64,000 nt of DNA from Streptomyces ardesiacus. GTDB taxonomy: Bacteria; Actinomycetota; Actinomycetes; Streptomycetales; Streptomycetaceae. Positions 17,499 through 26,701 of the stretch are shown one piece after another; position 1 is the stretch's first letter; each line of letters opens with the position of its first letter. The translations under genes were made by a program, and so were the position numbers. Where the stretch lies: NCBI RefSeq assembly GCF_003112575.1, contig NZ_BEWC01000002.1, positions 868,001-932,000 on the forward strand, in the 5' to 3' direction. The notes under the pieces are model-generated. The model worked only from the letters and a program-made list of their open reading frames with translations. It made no database searches and was not told where the DNA came from.

Positions 17499-18062
17499 TC
17501 AGTTGATGGTCCACGGGGAGCCGGACGCCCCGGGTGTCGCGGACGGGGCGGGCTCGAAGACGGCGGGACTCGCGTCGCCGGACGGCGTGGGCACGGCGGC
17601 ATCCGGGAGCGAGCCCGCCGTGGGCAGGGTGGGGCTCTCCTCCAGGCGCTGCCCGATCGTTTCGGCGGGTCCGCCGTCCGGGACGACCGGGTCGGTGGAC
17701 AGGTGCGACCACGCGGTCAGGGCGAGGGCGGCCGCGGCGGCCGTGCCGAGCACCCGGCCGATCCGCCGCGCCCGGGCCCGGCCGTCCAGCTCGCGCCAGG
17801 CGGGACCCGCCCATGTGTCCTCCGCGCGCCACGCCTCGCCGACCGTGGGAACGGGAGCAGGGGCGAGGGCCTCGCCCGGCCGGTCCGCAGGGGGCTCCGG
17901 CGGCCGCCCGGGGAGCCGGTCCCGGGCGGCGGGCTCCCTGGGGGCGGAGGCGCGGATGGCGCGTTCGTCGTCCTCCAGGAAGAGCCGCCAGACGTACTCG
18001 GGCACGGTCGGCGTGCCGTCCGGCCCCTGAGGGGCGTCGCCGCCCGGTCCGGAAGCTGTCAT
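17499..18062 (-). CDS. Hypothetical membrane-anchored protein
   Basis: 187 residues. An N-terminal cytosolic region (PEYVWRLFLEDDERAIRASAP) precedes a single membrane helix near residues 102-118 (GRVLGTAAAAALALTAW) and a Pro/Ser/Thr-rich extracytoplasmic tail. The layout resembles single-pass anti-sigma-like proteins, but no conserved zinc motif is present and there is no sigma gene next to it. Function unknown. It is convergent with ku. Confidence 0.65.
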   Translation of the reverse strand: MTASGPGGDAPQGPDGTPTVPEYVWRLFLEDDERAIRASAPREPAARDRLPGRPPEPPADRPGEALAPAPVPTVGEAWRAEDTWAGPAWRELDGRARARRIGRVLGTAAAAALALTAWSHLSTDPVVPDGGPAETIGQRLEESPTLPTAGSLPDAAVPTPSGDASPAVFEPAPSATPGASGSPWTIN

Positions 18063-18272
18063 GGTCCCGCTCTTCCTGTGGTCGGCCCCGGGCGGGCGAG
18101 GGCGGCGGAGGGTGACGGCCCGCCCGCCACCGGTCCCGGCGCCGGATGGTCATGGCCCGGCGGACTCCGTCGGCCGCCAACCCCTAAGAACGCGCGGGGC
18201 GCGGGGCCCGTTCCCCCCGCCGCCGGTCGTGACGCGGTCGTGATGGTGCCCGCCCCCGGGGGCGCCCCGGAT

Positions 18273-19019
18273 TCAGGGGGCCGCCGGAGACGGAGCCGGC
18301 GCCGGGGACGCCGTGTTCACGTTCAGGTCGGGCCGCGGCTTCAGCACCCGCACCTGCTCGCCCGGCTGCGGCGGGGGCGGGGTGACCTTCTCCCGGGGCA
18401 GCTTCGCCGGTCCGGTCTGCTGGAAGGTGACCCGGTCGTACTCGACCAGGCCGGTCTTCTCCAGCACCGTGATGTGGTCCAGGACGGTGTCGTTGGCCAG
18501 GTCCGCCAACTGCCGCACGAGCGTGTTCTTGGTGGCGGCCCGGATGGTGGCGATGGCGGGGAAGATCTGGCCGTGCGTCACCCGCATGATGTTGACCGCC
18601 GCCGAGTCGAACTCCTTGCCGCTCCTGGCGTCCACCGTCGCCACGAAGCCCTCCTGCTGCGGGGAGGCCCGGTTGGGCAGGGTGATGCCCAACTCGGGGG
18701 CGATCTCGCGGCACTTCGCGTCGAGACCGGCGTGCCCGACGACCAGGTGCTCCCCGGCCGTCCTCATCGCCTGCGTCGTACCGCGCTCCCTCACCATCTC
18801 GCCCAGCGGGTACTCCCACAGCCCGGCGGCACGGACCTTGACCACGAAGTCGCGGTCCGCCTCGGTCAGCGGGCCGAACCTCGTACTGGCCACCACCCGG
18901 TTCTGGTCGCCGTCGGGCTTGTCCAGACCGAGCACGGCCGGGAAGGCCAGCGCGGTGAGGGTCAGGGTCATCGCACCGAACAGGACGAGGACTCCGATCC
19001 TGCTTCGGGACAGGCGCAT
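18273..19019 (-). CDS. DUF4142 protein, exported
   Basis: 248 residues from the ATG at 19019, which follows GGAGG. N-terminal signal anchor (residues 8-27), then a DUF4142 domain, a ferritin-like helical bundle (LTEADRDFVVKVRAAGLWEYPLGEM, AGEHLVVGHAGLDAKCRE, RVTHGQIFPAIATIRAATKN). The C-terminal tail is Pro-rich. DUF4142 proteins are exported, often linked to stress, without a proven activity. No operon partner: 133 bases separate it from the next gene. Confidence 0.85.
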   Translation of the reverse strand: MRLSRSRIGVLVLFGAMTLTLTALAFPAVLGLDKPDGDQNRVVASTRFGPLTEADRDFVVKVRAAGLWEYPLGEMVRERGTTQAMRTAGEHLVVGHAGLDAKCREIAPELGITLPNRASPQQEGFVATVDARSGKEFDSAAVNIMRVTHGQIFPAIATIRAATKNTLVRQLADLANDTVLDHITVLEKTGLVEYDRVTFQQTGPAKLPREKVTPPPPQPGEQVRVLKPRPDLNVNTASPAPAPSPAAP

Positions 19020-19152
19020 GGTGCCTCCAGGGGCGACGCGGGGGACGCGCACGCGTGCGCGTCCCGGTGACGCCAGGAGGTACGGAAACGGCGGGCGGAT
19101 CTATCACCGCCCGGCACAGAACTTGCGCGCCCCGGACGGCCGCCGGGCCGGT

Positions 19153-19587
19153 TCAGCCGAGGGCGGCGCCGTACACGCGCTCGACCGCGATGGTGAGCAG
19201 CACCCGGCGGTCGGACACCATCGTCGCCCGGTACTCGTCCCAGTCCGGGTGCTCCCCGGACGCGGCGCGGTAGTACGCCACCAGGGCCTCGACCTCCGGC
19301 CCGTGCGGGTCGGTGCCCGGCCCGGTGAGGGTGGCGACGCCCTCGGCGGTGGCCCAGGACCTGCCGTCCGGGGCGGTCACCTCCAGCGTGGCCCGCGGGT
19401 CCCGGCGCAGGTTCGCCGTCTTGGCGAGCCCTTCGCGCGTCGACACCCGGATGACGCCGGCCGCCTCGTCGTAGGCGGGCATCACGGGGGAGAGCTGCGG
19501 GCGGCCGTCCGACTTGATCGTCGCCAGGACGCCGAGCCGACTCGTCGCCAGCAGGGTTCGGGGATCGAAGCGCGGTGTGGTGGTCAT
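19153..19587 (-). CDS. PPOX-class (pyridoxamine 5'-phosphate oxidase-fold) F420/flavin-dependent protein
   Basis: 144 residues with the split beta-barrel pattern of PPOX-class proteins (LATSRLGVLATIKSDGRPQLSPVMPAYDE, GLAKTANLRRDPRATLEV). Actinobacterial members of this size often use F420 rather than FMN to reduce small substrates. No catalytic residue can be assigned from sequence alone. Single gene, leftward. Confidence 0.85.
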   Translation of the reverse strand: MTTTPRFDPRTLLATSRLGVLATIKSDGRPQLSPVMPAYDEAAGVIRVSTREGLAKTANLRRDPRATLEVTAPDGRSWATAEGVATLTGPGTDPHGPEVEALVAYYRAASGEHPDWDEYRATMVSDRRVLLTIAVERVYGAALG

Positions 19588-19659
19588 GAGCCGATCATCA
19601 CCCCGCGGGGCGCGGCCTGTCCTGCGAACCGTCCCCCGAACAGCGCCGCCGCGGCCGGC

Positions 19660-20565
19660 TCAGGGCACCGAGGGGCCGCTCAGGTAGGTGCCGGACTCGT
19701 CGTAGGGCCAGGCGTTGGCGACGCACCCCTTGAGGCCCTTGATCTGCTGCATCATCGCCGGGGCGGGCCGCCCGGCGCCGGGGCAGGTCTCGTGGCCGTG
19801 GCCGATGCGGTGGCCGACCTCGTGGTTGACGATCAGCGCCCGGTACTCGTGGATCGGGCCGTCGAACTCCGGCGAACCCAGCACCCAGCGCTTGAGGTTC
19901 ACCACGACGTCCGTGCCGACGCTGCAGTTGACCTCGCCCCGCGTGAGCAGCCCCGCCGCGCCGCAGATCTTGTCCACGGTGCCCGGCGTGGCGATCTTCA
20001 CCACGAAGTCGTACGAACCGCTGCTGACCAGACGGAAGGAGTTGGTCCCGTCCCGGGTCCAGCCGCGCCGGTCGGCGAGCACCTCGGCTATCTCGTCGGC
20101 CGCCGCACCGGGCCGGACGTCGATGCCCTCCTCCACCAGGACCTTGTAGCGGCGTACGCGACTGCCGGTGCCCACGGTCGTGCCGTCGGCCTGGGCGGTG
20201 ACGAAGGTGCCGGGACCGGTCGCCGGAATGGCGATGGTCGAGGGAGAGGCCGAGGGAGAGGCCGAGGGCGACGTGGAGGCCGTCACGGACGACGAGGGGG
20301 AGGGGGAGGAGGAGGCGGAGGGCGTTCTGGTCGAGGCGTCCAGGGCGTCCGTGACGTCGGCCACCTGGTCGTCCGTCACCGGCGGCCGGGTCTCCCGCCA
20401 GTACGCCACGGCGGCACCCGCGGTGAGCAGGACGGCCCCCAGGGCGACGCAGGCCAGGACCGCGCGGGCGGGTCCGCGGCGTCTGCGTCTGCGGGAGCGG
20501 GATCTGTGCCCCGCACCGTCGCCTCCGGTTCTCCGGCTGGCCCGGCGGGCGGTGGATCGGCCCAC
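19660..20565 (-). CDS. DUF3152 protein, membrane-anchored putative zinc metalloprotease
   Basis: 301 residues from GTG 20565. A basic N terminus with an RRRRRR run precedes one membrane helix (residues 34-55), a Ser/Pro-rich spacer, and a DUF3152 domain. That domain contains HEVGHRIGHGHE at residues 248-259, an HExxHxxGHxH zinc-metallopeptidase motif. Paired cysteines (CGAAG, NCSVG, TCPG, GCVAN) fit an exported, disulphide-bonded domain. Substrate unknown. It is the last gene before the whiE cluster and not part of it. Confidence 0.85.
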   Translation of the reverse strand: MGRSTARRASRRTGGDGAGHRSRSRRRRRRGPARAVLACVALGAVLLTAGAAVAYWRETRPPVTDDQVADVTDALDASTRTPSASSSPSPSSSVTASTSPSASPSASPSTIAIPATGPGTFVTAQADGTTVGTGSRVRRYKVLVEEGIDVRPGAAADEIAEVLADRRGWTRDGTNSFRLVSSGSYDFVVKIATPGTVDKICGAAGLLTRGEVNCSVGTDVVVNLKRWVLGSPEFDGPIHEYRALIVNHEVGHRIGHGHETCPGAGRPAPAMMQQIKGLKGCVANAWPYDESGTYLSGPSVP

Positions 20566-20788
20566 GGCGTGCGTCCTCTCTGCTGGTCGTCGGGGCACGC
20601 ACGGCGCATCGCTGTGCTGTTGTACCCCCAAGATCCAAGCGGACGGACGTACGAAAACGTCACGGTTTCCGAGGTGTCCCTTCTCACGCGGACATTCGAT
20701 TGCTGAAGGCAACCGATCGGCCTCCGGAAACGTCTTCGCCGGGGTCACCCGTTTCCGCGGGTGACCCCGGCGCGCGGGGGCGGTGCCG

Positions 20789-21124
20789 TCAGCCGGCGGG
20801 GGTCCGCTCCCAGCGGTAGAAGCAGCGCGCCATCGCGTCCTTCGGACCGCGCCAGGTCGCCGGGTCGTACGCCGAGACGTACGGCTCGAGCCGCTCGCTG
20901 ACCCGGCGGAACTCCGGGTGGCCGGTCAGCCTGCCGATGGTGGGGGCCGGGTCCTCGTCGCTCTCGATGAGGTGCAGGTACACGCCGTCGCCGAACTCGA
21001 AGAGGCTGCGCCGGTTGACGCCGACCAGGTGCGGCAGTTCGCCGCTGTCGGACTCCGCGAACACCTTCGCGATGTCCGGTGCCGCGCCGGGTGCCATCCG
21101 GGCGACGATCAGTGTGTGGTGCAT
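20789..21124 (-). CDS. whiE ORFVII: whiE ORFVII-type polyketide cyclase (TcmI family)
   Basis: 111 residues, ABM-like ferredoxin fold of the TcmI cyclase family (HHTLIVARMAPGAAPDIAKVF, GVNRRSLFEFGDGVYLHLIE, FRRVSERLEPYVSAYDPATW). It should catalyse a late ring closure of the spore-pigment polyketide. It is the last gene of the leftward operon, 67 bases after the aromatase/cyclase gene. Confidence 0.93.
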   Translation of the reverse strand: MHHTLIVARMAPGAAPDIAKVFAESDSGELPHLVGVNRRSLFEFGDGVYLHLIESDEDPAPTIGRLTGHPEFRRVSERLEPYVSAYDPATWRGPKDAMARCFYRWERTPAG

Positions 21125-21191
21125 GGGGGTACTGCCCTTCGCCGAGGTCGGTCGGTGCCGGTCGGTGCCGGTCCGTGCTGGGGGGCCGGTC

Positions 21192-21942
<751 letters not shown>

Positions 21943-22014
21943 GGTGTCCTCCTTGACTCGGTTGGCAGGCCACGGACGTTCTCCGTGGCCCTCGGTGGTC
22001 GGTCGGGCCCGGGG

Positions 22015-23283
22015 TCAGCGGCCCGCGGGCGGCACGGTGCCCCGGCGCAGGACGAGCGCCGAGTTGGACCCCATGAGGCCGCGCGCCAGGACCAGGGCCG
22101 TGCGCGGCTCGGCCGGGCGGGCCCGGCCGGTCACCACGTCCAGGTCGTGGCACACGTCGGCCACGTGCGGGGTCGGCGGGACCAGCCCGTGCTCCATCGC
22201 GAGCACCGCCGTCGCCACGTCCAGCACCGGCGCCGCGCAGTACGCCCGTCCGGTCCCCGTCTTGGGCGCGGTCACCGGCACCCGCGCGGCGTGCGGGCCC
22301 AGCGCGTCGGCCAGGGCCAGGGCCTCGGCCCGGTCGGCCTCCGGGACCCCGAGGGCGTCCGCGAAGACCACGTCCACGTCCTCCGGCCGGCAGCCCGCCT
22401 CGGCCAGGGCGCCCTCGATCGCGCGGGCCAGGCCCTGGCGGGAGAGCTCCCAGCGCCCGGGTCCGGTGAAGGTCGCCGCGTGCCCGGCCACCGTCGCCCG
22501 CACGTCCGCGCCGCGCTCCCGGGCCGCCGTCTCGTCCTCCACGAGGAGTACGGCCCCGCCCTCGGCCGGCGCGAACCCGCAGGCCGCATCGGTGAACGGG
22601 CGGTAGGCACGGTCGGGTTCGGCGGACCGGCTCAGCTCGGGGTAGCCGAGCTGGCAGACGATCGAGTACGGGGCCAACGGAGCCTCCGTCGCGCCGCAGA
22701 CCACCGTGTCGGTGCCGTTGCGCACGGCCAGCGCCGCGTGTGCCAGGGCGTCCAGACCGCCCGCCTCGTCGGCGGCCACGACCCCGCAGGGACCCTTGAA
22801 GTCGTTGCGTATGGAGACCTGGCCCGTGCTGGCCGCGTAGAACCAGGCGATCGACTGGTACGGGCCGACGTGCCGCGAGCCCTGGCCCCACAGGTTCTGC
22901 AGCTCCCGCTGCCCGAACTCGCCACCGCCCGAACCGGCCGCGGTGACCACGCCGACCGTGAACGGCGAGTCGACGTCCGCCCGGCCGAACCGGGCGTCGG
23001 CCAGGGCGTGCTGGGTGGCGGCCAGCGCGAAGTGCGTGAACCGGTCGGTCTGGACGAGGAAGCGGTCCTCGACCGTCTCGGCCGCGTCGAAGCCGTGCAC
23101 CTCGCCCGCGACCCGCAGCGGCAGGTGCGCGCAGCCCTCCCGGGTGACGGGACCGAGACTGCTGGTGCCGTCGGCGACCGCCTTCCAGTGCGCCTCGACG
23201 CCGGTGCCGTGCGGGGACACCACGCCCAGGCCGGTGACGACCGCGCGCCGGGGCCCGCCCTTGGTCTGTCCTGGTCCGCTCAT
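22015..23283 (-). CDS. whiE ORFIV: whiE ORFIV-type chain length factor (ketosynthase beta)
   Basis: 422 residues with a thiolase-fold ketosynthase architecture but no active-site cysteine. At the position where actinorhodin-type chain length factors have Gln (AEQAGG) this protein has Glu173 (ADEAGG). It pairs with the ketosynthase alpha and sets chain length. Its ATG overlaps the stop of the ketosynthase alpha gene by four bases, the classic coupling that keeps the two subunits equimolar. Confidence 0.96.
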   Translation of the reverse strand: MSGPGQTKGGPRRAVVTGLGVVSPHGTGVEAHWKAVADGTSSLGPVTREGCAHLPLRVAGEVHGFDAAETVEDRFLVQTDRFTHFALAATQHALADARFGRADVDSPFTVGVVTAAGSGGGEFGQRELQNLWGQGSRHVGPYQSIAWFYAASTGQVSIRNDFKGPCGVVAADEAGGLDALAHAALAVRNGTDTVVCGATEAPLAPYSIVCQLGYPELSRSAEPDRAYRPFTDAACGFAPAEGGAVLLVEDETAARERGADVRATVAGHAATFTGPGRWELSRQGLARAIEGALAEAGCRPEDVDVVFADALGVPEADRAEALALADALGPHAARVPVTAPKTGTGRAYCAAPVLDVATAVLAMEHGLVPPTPHVADVCHDLDVVTGRARPAEPRTALVLARGLMGSNSALVLRRGTVPPAGR

Positions 23284-24551
23284 CGCAGCCCTCCTTCACT
23301 GCCGCTCAGCACGACCGCGGACTGGAAGCCGCCGAAGCCGCTGCCCACCGACAGCACGTGCCGCAGCGTCCGCTCCCGTGCCTCCCGCGGCACGTAGTCC
23401 AGGTCGCACTCGGGGTCGGGGGTCGTGTAGTTGGCCGTCGGCGGCACCACCTGGTGGGCCATCGCCAGCACGCACGCGGCCAGTTCGATCGAGCCGATCG
23501 CCCCCAGCGAGTGGCCGACCATCGACTTGATCGAGCTCATCGGCGTCGCGTAGGCGTGCTCGCCCAGCGAGCGCTTGACGGCCGCGGTCTCGTGCCGGTC
23601 GTTCTGCTGCGTGCCGGAGCCGTGCGCGTTGACGTAGTCGATCGCGGAGCCGTCGAGGCGGGCCATGTCCAGCGCCGTGTCGATGGCCCGCGCCATCTCC
23701 AGGCCCTCCTTGGTGAGCCCGGTCATGTGGTACGCGTTGCCGAACGTGGCGTAGCCGGAGATCTCGCAGTACACGTCCGCGCCCCGGGCCCGGGCGTGCT
23801 CCAGGTCCTCCAGGACCAGCACCGCCGCGCCCTCGCCCATCACGAAGCCGTTGCGGTCGGCGTCGAAGGGGCGGGAGGCGTGCGCGGGGTCGTCGTTGTT
23901 GGGCGAGGTCGCCTTGATGGCGTCGAAGCAGGCCATCGTGATCGGCGATATCGGCGAGTCCGACGCGCCCGCCAGGCACACGTCGACGCGTCCCTCGGCG
24001 ACCGCGTGAAAGGCGTACCCGACCGCGTCGAGGCCGGACGTGCACCCGGTGGAGACGGTCTGCACCGGTCCGCGCACCCCGAACTCCTCGGCGACCGCGG
24101 AGGAGAGGGTGGCGGGCGTGAACGCGCGCTCCAGGTGCGGCTCGGCCCGCCGGTCGTCGACGTCCCAGCGCGTGCCGCGCTCACTGACCAGCACGTAGTC
24201 GTGTTCCAGCCGGGTGGTGCCGCCGACCGCCGTGCCGAGGGTCGCGCCGGTCCGCCAGGGGTCCTCGCGGTTCATGTCGAGGTTCGCGTCCCGGACCGCC
24301 TCCGAGGCGGCCACCAGCGCGAACTGCACGTACCGGTCGCAGCGTTGGGCCGTGGCGAGGCCGAGCCCGTGGTCGGCGGGCTCGAAGTCGCACTCGGCGG
24401 CGATCTGCGACCGCAGCCCGGCCGGGTCGAACAGGGAGATGCGGCGCGTCGCCGTACGGCCTTCGGACAGCAGCCCCCAGAACTGGGGCACGCCGATCCC
24501 GCCCGGGGCGACGACGCCTATGCCCGTGACGGCGACCCTCCGCCGGGTCAT
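23280..24551 (-). CDS. whiE ORFIII: whiE ORFIII-type ketosynthase alpha
   Basis: 423 residues from the ATG at 24551, which overlaps the cupin gene stop (ATGA). Catalytic triad: Cys170 ([10 protein letters not shown]), His310 (NAHGSGT) and His347 (VGHSLGA). It condenses malonyl units on the ACP to build the poly-beta-ketone of the grey spore pigment. The gene set and order I-VII with VIII divergent matches whiE of S. coelicolor. Confidence 0.97.
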   Translation of the reverse strand: MTRRRVAVTGIGVVAPGGIGVPQFWGLLSEGRTATRRISLFDPAGLRSQIAAECDFEPADHGLGLATAQRCDRYVQFALVAASEAVRDANLDMNREDPWRTGATLGTAVGGTTRLEHDYVLVSERGTRWDVDDRRAEPHLERAFTPATLSSAVAEEFGVRGPVQTVSTGCTSGLDAVGYAFHAVAEGRVDVCLAGASDSPISPITMACFDAIKATSPNNDDPAHASRPFDADRNGFVMGEGAAVLVLEDLEHARARGADVYCEISGYATFGNAYHMTGLTKEGLEMARAIDTALDMARLDGSAIDYVNAHGSGTQQNDRHETAAVKRSLGEHAYATPMSSIKSMVGHSLGAIGSIELAACVLAMAHQVVPPTANYTTPDPECDLDYVPREARERTLRHVLSVGSGFGGFQSAVVLSGSEGGLR

Positions 24552-25015
24552 GACACCACCTCGGCCGCGGGGGCGGGCCGCTCGTGCGCGGCGTGGCCGT
24601 GGGCCCCGTCGCACGGGAGCGCGTTGCCCTCCGCGTCCTCCGTGTCGACGTGGCCCAGCTCCGGCCGCGGGGCCAGCGGCCCCAGGTGGAAGACGAGCCG
24701 CGCCTCGACGTCACCCGTGTTGCGGAAACGGTGGCGCATGTCCTGCGGGATCAGCAGCCCCTGCCCGGTGGCGAGCGAGTGCGGCACCCCGTCCAGGTCC
24801 ACTTCGAGGGCGCCCTCCGTGACGTACACGAACTCCTCGGAGTACGGGTGGTAGTGCTCGGCGATGCGGTCGCCGGGCTGCACGATGGCCACGCCCATGA
24901 AGCCGCTGGTCGAACCGGCGGTGGTGGGCGTGAGGAGAGCGCGGAGGTCTCCGCCGCGGCGGCGGTTCGGCGCGATGTCGCCGAGGGAGACGATGCGTAC
25001 CTGCTGGTCTGTCAT
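24548..25015 (-). CDS. whiE ORFII: whiE ORFII-type cupin protein
   Basis: 155 residues from the ATG at 25015 (GGAG eight bases upstream); a GTG at 25024 is too close to that ribosome site. One cupin barrel: [25 protein letters not shown] then [15 protein letters not shown], with His residues fit to bind a metal. The role in pigment formation is not defined, though it is conserved in spore-pigment clusters. The C-terminal tail is His-containing and variable. Confidence 0.92.
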   Translation of the reverse strand: MTDQQVRIVSLGDIAPNRRRGGDLRALLTPTTAGSTSGFMGVAIVQPGDRIAEHYHPYSEEFVYVTEGALEVDLDGVPHSLATGQGLLIPQDMRHRFRNTGDVEARLVFHLGPLAPRPELGHVDTEDAEGNALPCDGAHGHAAHERPAPAAEVVS

Positions 25016-25128
25016 GTCGTTCACTCCGGGGAGACGGGAGGAAGTGGGGGAGAAGGGGGAGGGACGGTGCGGAGAGGGGCGGGAACGGGTCCACGCGGAC
25101 CGGCGGGCACACCGCCGGGGAGGGCTCC

Positions 25129-26322
25129 TCAGGAACCGGCCGAACTCCGGTCGGTCAGAGGCGTCATACGGAGCCGGGTCAGCAGCCGGGACAGCGTCGC
25201 GGGCTCGGCCGGCGACCCCTCGACGCCGGCCGCGGCGACGTCCAGCAGCCGCTCGGCGGCCGCGGCGCCCTCGGCCCCGTGCAGGCCCAGCACGGCGGCG
25301 GGCGCGGACTCGGGATCACCGGCCACGTCGACGAGCCGTACGACGAGGTCGTCGCGGTGGAAGACGGTGGCCGCCAGCACGGGACCCGCCGGGTCCTGCG
25401 CGGCCGACGCGTCCTGCCGGGCCAGCAGCCGGGCCAGTTCCCCGCCCGCGCCGGCGCGCACCGGGTAGAGCAGCGCGAGCCGCTCGATGCGCGCACCGGC
25501 CCGCCCACCGGTCGCCGCGTGGTGGACGGCCGGCATGGCGGCCCGGGTGAAGAACCGCCGGGCGGACTGCGGGTCGGCGAGGTCCCGGTCCTGCTCCAGG
25601 TACGGGTTGAGGGCCTCCTCGACGGCCCGTACCCCGGGCTGCCGGGCCACGTGGCGCAGCGCGGTCTGCAGGTCGCCCCGCACCTCCACCGCGCGCACGA
25701 TCCGGTTGCCCTGCATGAACAGCGAGGTGCGCAGCAGCCGCGTGGAGCCGTCCACGTGGGCCTCGGGCGACACGTACTCGGACAGCAGCCGGGCGGTCTC
25801 CGCCTCGCTGCCGGGCCGTACGGTGAAGGTCAGGGCGTGCCGCACGACGTTGCCGCCGATGCGGGGCGCGGAGCGCGGCTCACCGGGTGCCGGGCGCCCG
25901 CCGTCGGTCTCCCGCAGGACGCTGTAGCGCAGCGAGTGGGTGTCACGGACGCAGGTCTGCAAGGGCTCGACGGTGTCCAGGTGCTCGTCGCTGTTGACCC
26001 AGGCCAGGAAGGGCGCGGCGCTCTCCCACTCGCTGGTCAGCAGCCACTGGGTCGGGTTCTCCAGGGACTGGCAGAGCTGGTCGCTGACGTGCCCCGGAAC
26101 GGCGGCGACCCGGTCGCGGATGCGTTCGTAGGCGTCCAGGAACTCCTGCTGCATGCCGTCGTGGACGTCCAGCATCAGGACGACCCGTACGCGGGAACCG
26201 TCGAACGCGGATATCGACACGCCGCCCGCGTCCGCCGCCACGGACGTGGTGTCCGTGGCGACCGTCGCGTCCGTGGCATCCGTGGTCGGGGCATCCGTCG
26301 CTACGACGGGAGAGACCGTCAT
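25129..26322 (-). CDS. whiE ORFI: whiE ORFI-type SchA/CurD-family protein
   Basis: 397 residues from the ATG at 26322 (AGAGGTGG upstream). After a Thr/Ala/Asp-rich N-terminal tail of about 40 residues comes an ABM-like domain ([43 protein letters not shown]), then a SchA/CurD domain with two further ferredoxin-like units ([38 protein letters not shown]). It is the first gene of the leftward pigment operon. The family occurs only with aromatic polyketide pigment clusters, and its reaction is not established. Confidence 0.9.
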   Translation of the reverse strand: MTVSPVVATDAPTTDATDATVATDTTSVAADAGGVSISAFDGSRVRVVLMLDVHDGMQQEFLDAYERIRDRVAAVPGHVSDQLCQSLENPTQWLLTSEWESAAPFLAWVNSDEHLDTVEPLQTCVRDTHSLRYSVLRETDGGRPAPGEPRSAPRIGGNVVRHALTFTVRPGSEAETARLLSEYVSPEAHVDGSTRLLRTSLFMQGNRIVRAVEVRGDLQTALRHVARQPGVRAVEEALNPYLEQDRDLADPQSARRFFTRAAMPAVHHAATGGRAGARIERLALLYPVRAGAGGELARLLARQDASAAQDPAGPVLAATVFHRDDLVVRLVDVAGDPESAPAAVLGLHGAEGAAAAERLLDVAAAGVEGSPAEPATLSRLLTRLRMTPLTDRSSAGS

Positions 26323-26701
26323 CCGGCCCACCTCTTCTCCGGGGGACTTCTCGTGGACTGGGGCGATCGTCACTGGCGCGCGCCGTGCCGGCGGGGTGTG
26401 ACGGTCGCACAAGCACGATCGTGGGCCGTGCCCGCGGGCTCCGCGAACCAGGAGGGTTAAGCGGGTGAAGCCTGCGCCGCCGCGGGCCTCGACGGGCCGT
26501 ACGGGGCATGCATGAAGACCCCGGCGCACACCGGTCGCGGGGCGCGCCCGTCCCTCACGCACAGCGGTCGCGGAGGCGCGTCCGTCGCGGGGCGCGTTCC
26601 GTCCCGCGGGTCTGTCCCGCGGGTCTGTCCCGCAGGTGTGTCCCACAGGTCTGTCACGCACGTCTGTCACCCACGTCTGTCGCAACGGAGGACGAGCAAC
26701 C
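26323..26701. promoter_or_regulatory. Divergent control region between whiE ORFI and the whiE hydroxylase
   Basis: 379 bases with no gene. It must hold the promoters for both directions; in S. coelicolor the hydroxylase promoter is known to depend on a late sporulation sigma factor. Visible features are a perfect palindrome CACGATCGTG (26414-26423), three copies of a GTCGCGGGGCGCG-like motif (26534-26546, 26567-26580 with one extra A, 26584-26596), and six 13-bp repeats next to the hydroxylase ribosome site. I could not assign clear -10/-35 boxes. Confidence 0.6.
26602..26679 (+). repeat. Six imperfect 13-bp tandem repeats in the whiE hydroxylase leader
   Basis: Units of 13 bases start at 26602, 26615, 26628, 26641, 26654 and 26667. 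The first two are TCCCGCGGGTCTG, then TCCCGCAGGTGTG, TCCCACAGGTCTG, TCACGCACGTCTG and TCACCCACGTCTG. They end 22 bases before the ATG. A 13-base period is not a multiple of three, so they are not protein repeats. The first units contain the palindrome CCCGCGGG. Confidence 0.95.

Noticed and set aside
20566..20788. Possible gene between the DUF3152 gene and the whiE cluster
   Set aside because: An N-terminal extension of the DUF3152 frame to 20748 is open but has no coding character or ribosome site.
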